Assembly (NCBI RefSeq): GCF_003860345.1
Contig: NZ_CP034179.1
Coordinates: 806,001-870,000 of the forward strand
DNA from: Caenibius tardaugens NBRC 16725
GTDB lineage: Bacteria; Pseudomonadota; Alphaproteobacteria; Sphingomonadales; Sphingomonadaceae
Direction of reading: 5' to 3'
DNA length: 64,000 nt
Positions 34,270 through 42,791 of this stretch are shown in pieces. Position numbers and translations under genes: made by a program. Position 1 is the stretch's first letter. Each line of letters opens with the position of its first letter. The notes beneath the pieces were generated by a model. That model did no database searches and was not told the DNA's origin. It worked only from the letters and a program-made list of their open reading frames with translations.

Positions 34270-35090
34270 GGTGATGTCAAAAGGATGGCCCCGTCCTCCC
34301 CGCGCCGTTAACCTAGGCGGATGAGCAAGACGCCAAATCCGTTCCGGTACTTTCACTCATCGCCTGAGGTCATCCGCCTCGTGGTGATGATGTACGTCAG
34401 GTTTCCCCTGTCGCTGCGGAATGTCGAAGATCTGCTTTTCGAGAGAGGGATCGATCTTTGCCATGAGACCGTGCGCCTTTGGTGGAATAGATTTGGTCCC
34501 CTCTTTGCAGCCGACATCCGCCGCCAGCGTGTGCAACGAATGCGTGGTTTTCGGCACTGGCGTTGGCACCTTGACGAGATGTACGTCCGGCTGAACGGCG
34601 AGATGGTTTATTTGTGGCGCGCCGTTGATCATGAGGGCGAAGTTCTCGAAAGCTACGTCACGAAGAAACGGGATAAAGCTGCGGCTTTGCGCTTTATGAA
34701 GAAAGCACTGAAGCGTCACGGCCAGGCTGACAAGATCGTCACCGACGGCCTTCGTTCCTATCCTGCTGCGATGAAGGATCTGGGCAATCTCGAGCGCCGC
34801 GAGATGGGCCGCTACCTCAACAATCGCGCTGAAAACTCGCACCTGCCCTTCCGACGAAGAGAACGTGCCATGCAGCGATTTCGGCAAATGAAATCACTGC
34901 AGAAATTCGCCACCGTTCACGCTTCTCTCACCAATCATTTCAACTCGGAACGTCACCTCGTCGACAGACAGACATTCAAACTTCGCCGCTCGGCAGCTCT
35001 CGCCGAGTGGCAATCGCTTATGGGATGAGTCTCAGCTCGGGCCTGGGCCCACTTTGCCAAACGGAGAGCAGTTCGCAACCGACTGACAGC
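34270..35090 (+). mobile_element. IS6-family element, copy C
   Basis: The left end GGTGATGTCAAAAGG (one change from the usual GGTGGTGTC) is at 34270. The right tip reads TGACAGC, then an IS5-family element takes over, so the last two or three bases are lost. From the transposase start to the right end it appears the same as copy E at 48758. Confidence 0.88.
34321..35028 (+). CDS. IS6-family transposase (copy C)
   Basis: An intact 235-residue transposase with a short N-terminal helix-turn-helix (FPLSLRNVEDLLFERGIDLCHETVRLW) and a DDE domain: D in WHLDEMY, D in IVTDGLRSY and E in NNRAENSH. Its protein product is the same as that of 48809-49516. It would move the element by replicative cointegration and can form pseudo-compound transposons with its sister copies. 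Confidence 0.95.
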   Translation: MSKTPNPFRYFHSSPEVIRLVVMMYVRFPLSLRNVEDLLFERGIDLCHETVRLWWNRFGPLFAADIRRQRVQRMRGFRHWRWHLDEMYVRLNGEMVYLWRAVDHEGEVLESYVTKKRDKAAALRFMKKALKRHGQADKIVTDGLRSYPAAMKDLGNLERREMGRYLNNRAENSHLPFRRRERAMQRFRQMKSLQKFATVHASLTNHFNSERHLVDRQTFKLRRSAALAEWQSLMG

Positions 35091-36247
35091 TGGGCACCTC
35101 CAAAAACCCTGGCCAATTGGCGTGAGATTTGATTCACTGTGGCTAACGGGAGGCGTCGATGCGTCAGGCTGGATTGTTTGGGTTATCGGATCATTTGAAG
35201 CGGCTTTCAGCCGATGGCGATCCGCTGGAGGTTTTGGCCCAGGTAGTGGATTTCGAGACGTTTCGCCCAACGTTGATTGCGGCGCTGGCGTATGGCGACG
35301 GGGCGAAGGGCGGCCGTCCGCCGTATGATCCGGTGGCAATGCTCAAGGTGCTGGTGCTGGCGGCGCAGAACAATGTTAGCGATGCGCGCATGGAATACCT
35401 GATCCGCGACCGCCTCAGCTGGCTGCGCTTCCTCGGTTTCGACCTTGGTGCGGCGACACCGGATGCCAACACGATCCGCCTGTTTCGCGAGAAGCTGACC
35501 GAGGCGGGAGCGCTCGATACGCTGTTCATGGATTTCGACCGCCAACTCAAGGATCGGGGCTACCTCGCTATGGGCGGTCAGATTGTCGATGCAACACTGG
35601 TGGCCGCGCCCAAGCAGCGCAACACCGAGCCGGAAAAGGCGGCGATCAAGGATGGCAAGACTGCCGCCGAGATCTGGCCCGATGACCCCGCCCGTGCAGC
35701 GCAAAAGGACACGGATGCGCGCTGGACGCTCAAGTTTGCCAAGGGCCGCCCAGCGGCGGACGGCCAAGGGGGCTTCAGGCCGCAGATCGACATCGCCATC
35801 CCCAGCTTCGGCTACAAAAGTAGCATCGCGATCTGCCGAGCCTTCGGCTTCATCCGCAAGGGCAAGGTCACCGATGGAGCCCGCTTCGATGGCCGGATGC
35901 TCCGGGACGTGGTGACTTGCGACAACACCGCATCGGACGTCTGGGCCGATACAGCCTACCGCAGCCAGGCCAACGAGAAGTGGCTCAAAGCGCAGGGCCG
36001 GGTCAGTCGTATCCATCGCAAGAAGCCCAGGGGCAAACCCATGCCGGATCACATCCGGCGCGGGAATGCTACAAAGTCAAAGGTCCGCGCCCGGGTCGAG
36101 CACGTGTTCGCGCAGCAGAAAGCCAAGATGGCGCTGTTCATTCGCACCATCGGCATCAAGCGCGCCGAGGCCAAGATCACACTGGCCAATCTGGCTTACA
36201 ACATGAACCGTCTGATCTTCCACGAACGACGGGCAGCGATTGGGTAG
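35091..36247 (+). mobile_element. IS5-family element, right end unclear
   Basis: A left end starting GGGCACCTCC joins IS6 copy C at 35091. The transposase is complete, but I see no matching inverted repeat after 36247; sequence from another transposase begins soon after, so the right end seems deleted. Confidence 0.7.
35159..36247 (+). CDS. IS5-family transposase
   Basis: A 362-residue DDE transposase. The N-terminal DUF772-type domain (YGDGAKGGRPPYDPVAMLKVLVLAAQNNVSD) is followed by the catalytic residues in QIVDATLVAAP (D), VWADTAYRS (D) and RARVEHVFAQQK (E). Frame and length are normal. It is tightly preceded by the right end of IS6 copy C. Confidence 0.93.
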   Translation: MRQAGLFGLSDHLKRLSADGDPLEVLAQVVDFETFRPTLIAALAYGDGAKGGRPPYDPVAMLKVLVLAAQNNVSDARMEYLIRDRLSWLRFLGFDLGAATPDANTIRLFREKLTEAGALDTLFMDFDRQLKDRGYLAMGGQIVDATLVAAPKQRNTEPEKAAIKDGKTAAEIWPDDPARAAQKDTDARWTLKFAKGRPAADGQGGFRPQIDIAIPSFGYKSSIAICRAFGFIRKGKVTDGARFDGRMLRDVVTCDNTASDVWADTAYRSQANEKWLKAQGRVSRIHRKKPRGKPMPDHIRRGNATKSKVRARVEHVFAQQKAKMALFIRTIGIKRAEAKITLANLAYNMNRLIFHERRAAIG

Positions 36248-36396
36248 CTGTGCCTGGAGATCAGGAAAATCGGATGAAAAACGCAATATGCGCGCCACGA
36301 TGGCAAGCATTTACGCCATCGCCAGCACCGCCTGCGGAAAATCGCTCAGGTCGCCGGGTTGATGGAGGTGCCCAGCTCCCATTGCCTCGAGTGGCT

Positions 36397-36522
36397 GCGC
36401 CTGGGCGATGCCGCCCCCTCGCCAAAGACTGGGAGCAATCCGTCGAAAGCTCAACTGCATGGGCGACCATCGCCAGCATACGAATGATCACCCGCAGAAC
36501 TGCAAGGTATTGTTACGCATAA
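36397..36522 (+). pseudogene. Fragment of a second IS5-like transposase (C-terminus)
   Basis: The translated stretch PLAKDWEQSVESSTAWATIASIRMITRR matches the C-terminal helix usual in IS427-type IS5 transposases (LAKDFE...A..R.). No catalytic part precedes it in frame, so it is a remnant. Confidence 0.55.
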
Positions 36523-36531
36523 TAAGCTTAT

Positions 36532-36650
36532 GAATCGGGCTCTCAGTCGCAATGGCCGAGTGGCAATTGCTCATGGGATGATGCCAAGCGTGGGTAGGGC
36601 GCATTATTTCAAACGGAGAGAGTTTCTCAACCGTTTGACACCTCCTTACA
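36532..36650 (+). repeat. Decayed IS6 right-end remnant
   Basis: Degenerate copy of the last ~115 bases of an IS6 element (GAGTGGCAATTGCTCATGGG, CAAACGGAGAG, ending TGACACCTCC at about 36640-36649). It borders the TetR-TonB receptor-sulfatase block on its left. Confidence 0.7.
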
Positions 36651-36668
36651 GGCCGGCTCTGTTTTCGA

Positions 36669-37400
36669 TTACTCAGGTGGATAGAGCGAGGCGGTGAGAA
36701 CGCCAATACATTGTAGCAGTGTATCGCTAGTTACTCGGCTCGTTTCCAGCATGTGATGATCTTGAAAATCCTCCACAGACATAGACCGTAGTACATGAAA
36801 AAAGAGCAGTGTTGCATTCGTAAAGCGCCGTAACACAAGCTCTACAGGCAAGTGCGATAGGCGCGCTAGAATCTGTTCCATAAGTTGATTTAGGGCCGGG
36901 TATGTGGTTGGGGGGGCTGCAAAATGTGGGGCCATGAACAGGACGTCCCCTGAAAGAGGATATTTATAGGGAATGTATTCGCACATGAATGCTGGATATG
37001 TTGCGCCTTTCCCCTCTTTCCTTGCCAGTGTAAGATTGGGAATCGCGTAATATTTTAAAAGTGTATAGAGATTGCATTCATTTAGTGGGGTGGGGCTTGA
37101 TAAGATGATATCGCTCCTTAGTTCGTCAAGTTGCCCCATTCTCAGCTGAACTATGGATTGTAGTAATCCATCCATATTTCCAAAATGATATTGAACGGAT
37201 GAGTTGTTTCTTAAATTCGCTGTTTTCGCAATTTCCCTCGCTGACAGGCCCCCTATGCCGGACTTGCCAACCATCTCTTCGGTGGCGAGCATTAGTCGTA
37301 ACTTGGTTTCTTCCGAATTTTTATAGAGCCGATTTCGCCTTGATGCGCTTGATCTGGCCGCGCTTTTGTTCAAATCGGACTTGAGGTTTTGTTGGGTCAT
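36669..37400 (-). CDS. TetR-family transcriptional regulator
   Basis: A 243-residue TetR protein: basic N-terminal tail, then the helix-turn-helix TKLRLMLATEEMVGKSGIGGLSAREIAKTANLRNNSSVQYHFGN (residues about 32-75). The C-terminal domain is of the longer type. It is divergent from the TonB receptor gene at 37768 and is the natural candidate to control the receptor-sulfatase operon. The DNA is notably richer in A/T than the genes at 51-57 kb, suggesting a different origin. Confidence 0.88.
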   Translation of the reverse strand: MTQQNLKSDLNKSAARSSASRRNRLYKNSEETKLRLMLATEEMVGKSGIGGLSAREIAKTANLRNNSSVQYHFGNMDGLLQSIVQLRMGQLDELRSDIILSSPTPLNECNLYTLLKYYAIPNLTLARKEGKGATYPAFMCEYIPYKYPLSGDVLFMAPHFAAPPTTYPALNQLMEQILARLSHLPVELVLRRFTNATLLFFHVLRSMSVEDFQDHHMLETSRVTSDTLLQCIGVLTASLYPPE

Positions 37401-37767
37401 TTAGGGCCTGGCACCAGATTTGAAGCACGGATTTTAGTTTAGTCGTATGCGGGGCTGATGGGCAAGGGTTAAAAAATAAGCATGTCGCTTGTATTGCGCC
37501 TAATTTTTGAAACGGCTTTCCGAATCGCAATTTCCCATAGAGATTTTGTTCGTAAAAAACATATATATTTCAATTATATAAGTTAATTTTGGATGAATCT
37601 TGTGTGTGGCTGTGGTATCTTTAATTAAAATTAAGGCATGTGGAATAAATTGTATTGACTCCTGTGCAAATACGCGAGATTTTCGGCTGAGCGCGAGTAT
37701 GGGGGCGTTTTGTATGCCCAATTCAGTTCGCGCGTCTGTCGATTAGATTCCAATGAGGGGGGAAGGT
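37401..37767. other. AT-rich divergent promoter region
   Basis: 367 bases between the TetR gene and the TonB receptor gene, with long A/T runs around 37540-37660. TTGACT occurs near 37654 but without a convincing -10 box. No gene is seen. Promoters for both flanking genes must lie here. Confidence 0.5.
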
Positions 37768-40292
37768 ATGCGAATTAAGTCACATATTTGTTTGTCGTTG
37801 TACGTTGGTGGCGCGCTTGGAGCCATCGTTCCAGGAGCGGTAAGTGCGCAAGGCGTGGGTTCGGTGGAGGATCCATCATTAAGCGGTTTGAGTGAAATTG
37901 TTGTCACGGCGCAGCGCCGCGAGGAGCGATCGCAAGACGTACCGATCGCGATCACAGCCATTTCGCCTGATGGGCTACGTGAGCGCAGTGTTACAGATCT
38001 TCAGGGGTTGCAAAGTCAGGTTCCCTCGCTGGTTATTCAGCCTAATGGTCAGGCATCTCGCGATGTGATGTCGCCATCTATCCGTGGGCAGGGCGCTTCG
38101 TTTCAGGGGGCTCCCGGTGTCGTTGTTTACATGAACGAAGTGCCGCTGCCGACAGCGTTCACGCTTTCTTCGCAAGGTGGTCCCGGCAACTTTGTTGACC
38201 TTCAGAGTGTTCAGGTGCTTTCGGGTGCGCAAGGCACCCTGTTTGGTCGCAATACCACGGGCGGCGCAGTCCTGCTAACCGCTGCCAAGCCGAGCGATCG
38301 TCTGGAAGGGCACCTTTCGGGTGCATACGGCAACTACAACATGACCGAGTTCGAGGGCGTGTTGAATGTTCCTATAACTGACACTCTGAAAGTGCGTGTG
38401 GTCGGGGCTTCGCGTGACCGTGACGGATACACCGAGGATATCCAGTGGAACAAGGATCGCGATAACCAGCACTGGCGCATGGGTCGTATCGGCATGCAGT
38501 TCGATCCGACCTCGAGCATTAGCAACTACACTATGGCCTACTATGGCTATTCGAAAACCAACGGCACCGGCATTGTGCCGATCAGCTTCAACTACAACCG
38601 GCTTTATGGCTTTACCGCTGCCGGTTATGGCAATTTCTGCGGTACTTACGTCAGTCCTGACGTCAACTGCACTGATCTCAAGAAATTGATCTCGGATCAG
38701 GAAGATCGCGGTATTCGCAAAGTTGCCCATGGTATGGATGACTTTTCCAAGGTGGAAACTTGGGGGATTAGCAACAGCACGGATGTGGCCATTACTGACG
38801 GGCTGAAGCTGCGTAATATCATCAGCTATGCCTCGCTCAAATCATTCTACGCGTCCGATCAGGACGGTTCTATTGCCAACATCAACAATACCGGTGTGAC
38901 ATCGTTGAGTCGTACCGCACCGAAGGATTACTACAAACAGTTCACCGAAGAGCTGCAGCTTCAAGGTGAGGCGCTGGACAGTAAGTTGACCTATGTCTTG
39001 GGCGGTTTCTATTCGAAGCAGAAGCCCGGGGGAGGATGAAAGACTATTTCACCAGTGTGTGCGGCAAGCCGGGTGAGGCAGGTGCCCTGGCATGCGCCGG
39101 TTTCCGCGAAACGGCCGTGACTAATGAATCTAAAGCCCTGTTCGCCCAGGCAACGCTCGATTTTGGTGCGATTAGCCCCGTACTTGACCGTTTGCGCCTG
39201 ACCGCGGGCTATCGCTATACTTGGGACAAGATCGACGGCAGTACCATCAGCTATACCCCTGCGATTTATTCCGGAACGGGTGCAGATAACGTGCGCTGTC
39301 TGTTTGATGGAGGCACAGTCAGTCGCGGGAATGTAGGCAACCTTGTATCTTCAGGGGCTGATCGAGGGTGCCGTTATGAAGGTCATCTGAAGAGCAAGGC
39401 GCCGAACTGGACTATTGGGCTGGACTATAGGCCGATCGATAACCTCCTAATTTATGCCAAGGTTACTCGAGGTTATAAGGCTGGCGGCTTCAATGCTTTC
39501 GCCGTTAACTCGATCTATGCTCAGTTCGGCCCCGAATTCGTCACCGATTGGGAGGCTGGTTTCAAGTCTGATTTCAAGATTGTCGGACGTCCGGTGCGTC
39601 TGAACGTCAATGGCTTCAATATGGATTACAGCAAGATCCAGCGCGGCCTTGCTGACTTCAACCCTACCACGAACCAGCAGGGCGCGGCCACGCTCAGTAC
39701 GGCTGCGGCCCGTATTAGCGGTGTAGAAGTGGAGGCTATGTTCAAGCCGTTCGACGTTCTTGAAATCGGCGGAAATTACAGTTATACTGATGCGAAATAC
39801 AAATCATTCACCTATCAATCAGCCACTGCTGTCTGGGATTGCCATTCGACTGCGGCAAATGGTTATCTTAAGACCATGAATCCGGACTTGACCTGCATTC
39901 CGCTGCAGTACATGGCACCGAATATCTTCTCTATATATGGTCGTCTGGCGCTACCAACCTCAGAAGATGTTGGCGATATCAGTCTGTTTGTCAGCTATGC
40001 GTGGTCCGACAAGCGCCATCAATCTGGCCCGGCATTGGAAAAGTTTGTGGATGGAAGTGCAACTTGGGAACCGGGCAGTGATCTCGCGGCCTATGGTTTG
40101 CTCAGTGCTTCTCTTGACTGGAAGAAGGCTCTTGGCACAGATCTGGATGTGAGCTTGTTCGGCACAAATCTGCTGAACAAGAAGTACGCCATTTCTAACA
40201 GCGGCGTTTACAACGCAATCGGCAACCAAACACAGATTTTTGGTGAGCCGCGCATGTATGGCATCCGCCTGCGTTACAGCTTCGGAAATTAA
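37768..40292 (+). pseudogene. TonB-dependent receptor, one-base frameshift
   Basis: Two adjoining frames make one receptor of ~840 residues. Part one (37768-39039) has a signal peptide (MRIKSHICLSLYVGGALGAI), the TonB box EIVVTAQRREERSQDVPIAI and the plug (SIRGQG, VQVLSGAQGTLFGRNTTGGAV). Part two (39036-40292) holds the rest of the barrel (KVTRGYKAGGFNAF) and ends with the canonical RLRYSFGN. They join at a run of five G at 39028-39032; one more G would restore KPGGRMKDYF. It may be a true frameshift or a sequencing error in the homopolymer; ATGA overlap could also allow reinitiation. ATG 37768 is preferred to 37753 because of the purine-rich GGGGGGAAGG before it. It leads the sulfatase operon. 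Confidence 0.85.
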
Positions 40293-40313
40293 AGGCTCCA
40301 GGTTGAAGGCATC

Positions 40314-40342
40314 GGGAGGTTTCTTAATTCAAGAATCCTCCC
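40314..40342 (+). terminator. Hairpin between TonB receptor and sulfatase
   Basis: GGGAGGTTTCTT and AAGAATCCTCCC (11 of 12 pairs) around a 5-base loop, followed by ATTTTCC. It would attenuate read-through into the sulfatase genes or protect mRNA. Confidence 0.55.
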
Positions 40343-40392
40343 ATTTTCCTGATACGCAGCTGAACGTAAGATAAAAAAGGTGCTGTTTTCTC

Positions 40393-42744
40393 ATGGTTAT
40401 TAGAGTCGTAGGTACGGCATCATTGCTTTTCTTTGGGGGCCTGGCTCATTCCGTAATGGCAGAGCCCTTGCCCACCAGTGCACCCGATATAATTTTGCCT
40501 ACGGCGGATGCACCGTTTACGGGCAAGATCGGGCTTATATACAAAGACTCTGTTCCGGCATTTTCGGATCCTGTAAAAGCACCGCAAGGGGCCCCAAACG
40601 TACTGTTGGTTATGACCGATGATGTGGGTTTCGGTGCCGCATCAACGTTCGGCGGTCCAATCCCAACACCGAATTTAGATCGCTTGGCGGCCCATGGCAT
40701 CAAGTATAATCGCTTTCATACCACAGCTGTATGTTCTGCAACACGTGCAGCTTTGCTGACTGGGCGTAACGCGCATGCGGTCGGTGCTGGTTCGGTGCCA
40801 GATCTGGCCACTGGTTTTCCTGGCTACTCCAACACCTTGTCCAAAAGCGCGGCCACAATCGCCGAAATATTGCGATTGAATGGGTATAACACCGCGATGT
40901 TCGGCAAACACCATAATGTTCAGCCCGGTGCTGGTTCAGTGGCAGGCCCGTTTGATCAGTGGCCGACGGGATTGGGCTTTGAGTATTTCTACGGCTTCAT
41001 ACGGGCGGAAACCGACCAATTCTCACCCGTATTATACCGTGGCACCGACAGAGTAGACTCACCTGCGGGTCAAGTTCTCGATCAAATGCTGGTCAATGAT
41101 GCCATACGCTGGGTGCACAATCAGGACGCAGCTGCACCAAACAAGCCGTTCTTTCTATATCTAGCGCCGGGCACAGCCCATGGACCGCATCAAGCTCCCA
41201 AAGAGTGGATAGATAAGTTTGCCGGGCAATTTGACCAAGGATGGGATAAAGTCCGCAAGCAAACCATTGCGCGCCAGAAAATGGCCCAAATTGTCCCATC
41301 TACGTCAGTGTTGACAGCGAGACCTCCCGAAATTCCTGCGTGGGCCTCTCTGACGTCTGATGAAAAACGCGTATCCGCCCGTATGATGGAAGTCTATGCA
41401 GCGATGTTGTCCTACCAGGATGCGCAATTCGGGCGTTTGGTGGATGAACTTCAGCGAATGGGGAAACTGGAGAACACTCTGGTCATCTTTATAGAGGGGG
41501 ATAATGGCGGGTCGGCGGAAGGTGGCCTGAAGGGCAGTTCGGACTGGATTGGCACGTTTGCCAATGGTGGTAATGAATCGACTTCTGAAGTCCTGGCCCA
41601 TCTTGATGAATTAGGTGGGCCAAACAGCTACGGGATCTATCCTGTTGGATGGGCATGGGCCACGAATGCGCCGTTTAAATGGATGAAGAAAATCGCATCC
41701 CATTTGGGCGGTACGCGTAATGGACTTGTGATAGCCTGGCCAAAGCATATCCGGCGAGTGGGAGGTGTACGTTCGCAATTTCATCATGTCAGCGATATCG
41801 CTCCAACCATTCTGGAAGCGGCGGGGCTGCGCCAGCCAACAGTTGTCAACGGTGTGCGGCAGCGGCCGATGGACGGCATTAGCTTGAATTATAGCTTCAA
41901 CACATCGAACGCTGAGGATCGGCGTACGACGCAATATTTCGAGATGCAGGCTAGTCGTGGCATATATCACGAAGGGTGGTTTGCCAATACGACGCCAAAA
42001 AAGCTCCCTTGGACAATGAGTAATCCGGCCGGTTCGCCCCTCGATTACAAGTGGGAGCTTTACGATCTCCGGAAGGATTTTAGCCAGGCGCATGATGTTG
42101 CCATGCGCTATCCGGATATACTGAGAGTGTTGCAAGGGCTGTTCGATGAAGAAGCAACACGCAACAAGGTCTTTCCGCTTGATGACCGCGAATCTCATGA
42201 TCGAGCAGAAGAGGCCAAGGCAACGGGAGAAAAGCGCACTAATTATGTATATTGGGGTGGAGATGTTAGCGTCACTGACGATGTTGCTCCACCGATCCGT
42301 GCACGGTCGTTTAGTATCGTCGCCGATATCGATGTGCCGTTAACCGGTGGCTCGGGTGTCCTCGTCGCGCAGGGCGGCCGGTTTGCAGGATGGAGCTTTT
42401 ATTTAAAGCAAGGCCGGCCTGTGGCTCATCAAAGTTTTATGCGTCATGCGGGCCAGCAATTCGAGATCGTAGGGGACACTATTGTGCCGCCGGGAGCAGC
42501 CCGTGTCAGGTATGATTTTGATTATGATGGTGGTGGAATTGGTCGCGGGGGCAAGCTCTGCATCTCAGTGAACGATCGTCCTGCTGGGTGTGGGCGGATG
42601 GAGCGAACACTAACAGTTACCGCTGGTCTAGGTGAAACATTCGACATTGGCCAAGACACTGGCGATCCTGTGGCGGACTACGTTGGCATGAATGCTTTCA
42701 ACGGCAAAATTCGTAAGGTTGAGATAATTGTGAAACGGCGCTGA
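40393..42744 (+). CDS. Exported arylsulfatase (variant CSATR active site)
   Basis: A 783-residue type I sulfatase with a signal peptide (ASLLFFGGLAHSVMA). The metal site starts NVLLVMTDDVGFG. The formylglycine motif is C114-SATR followed by AALLTGR; the usual motif is C-x-P/A-S-R, so Thr stands where Ser is typical, yet the C-x-A-x-R frame is kept. FGKHHN and VIFIEGDNGG supply further active-site residues. The last ~130 residues form a beta-rich C-terminal domain (FAGWSFYLKQGRPVAHQ). It would cleave sulfate esters in the periplasm. It is a tandem paralogue of the next gene. Identity of the sulfated substrate is open; the AslA/steroid-sulfatase-like superfamily is broad. Confidence 0.9.
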   Translation: MVIRVVGTASLLFFGGLAHSVMAEPLPTSAPDIILPTADAPFTGKIGLIYKDSVPAFSDPVKAPQGAPNVLLVMTDDVGFGAASTFGGPIPTPNLDRLAAHGIKYNRFHTTAVCSATRAALLTGRNAHAVGAGSVPDLATGFPGYSNTLSKSAATIAEILRLNGYNTAMFGKHHNVQPGAGSVAGPFDQWPTGLGFEYFYGFIRAETDQFSPVLYRGTDRVDSPAGQVLDQMLVNDAIRWVHNQDAAAPNKPFFLYLAPGTAHGPHQAPKEWIDKFAGQFDQGWDKVRKQTIARQKMAQIVPSTSVLTARPPEIPAWASLTSDEKRVSARMMEVYAAMLSYQDAQFGRLVDELQRMGKLENTLVIFIEGDNGGSAEGGLKGSSDWIGTFANGGNESTSEVLAHLDELGGPNSYGIYPVGWAWATNAPFKWMKKIASHLGGTRNGLVIAWPKHIRRVGGVRSQFHHVSDIAPTILEAAGLRQPTVVNGVRQRPMDGISLNYSFNTSNAEDRRTTQYFEMQASRGIYHEGWFANTTPKKLPWTMSNPAGSPLDYKWELYDLRKDFSQAHDVAMRYPDILRVLQGLFDEEATRNKVFPLDDRESHDRAEEAKATGEKRTNYVYWGGDVSVTDDVAPPIRARSFSIVADIDVPLTGGSGVLVAQGGRFAGWSFYLKQGRPVAHQSFMRHAGQQFEIVGDTIVPPGAARVRYDFDYDGGGIGRGGKLCISVNDRPAGCGRMERTLTVTAGLGETFDIGQDTGDPVADYVGMNAFNGKIRKVEIIVKRR

Positions 42745-42791
42745 CGGTACGTGGCGGCTAAGTATTGATAAATAAATAGGAAGGATGGGGT

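Noticed and set aside
39036-40292. Separate gene for the second half of the TonB receptor
   Set aside because: The product lacks a signal peptide and plug, and continues the barrel of the preceding frame; one broken gene explains it better.
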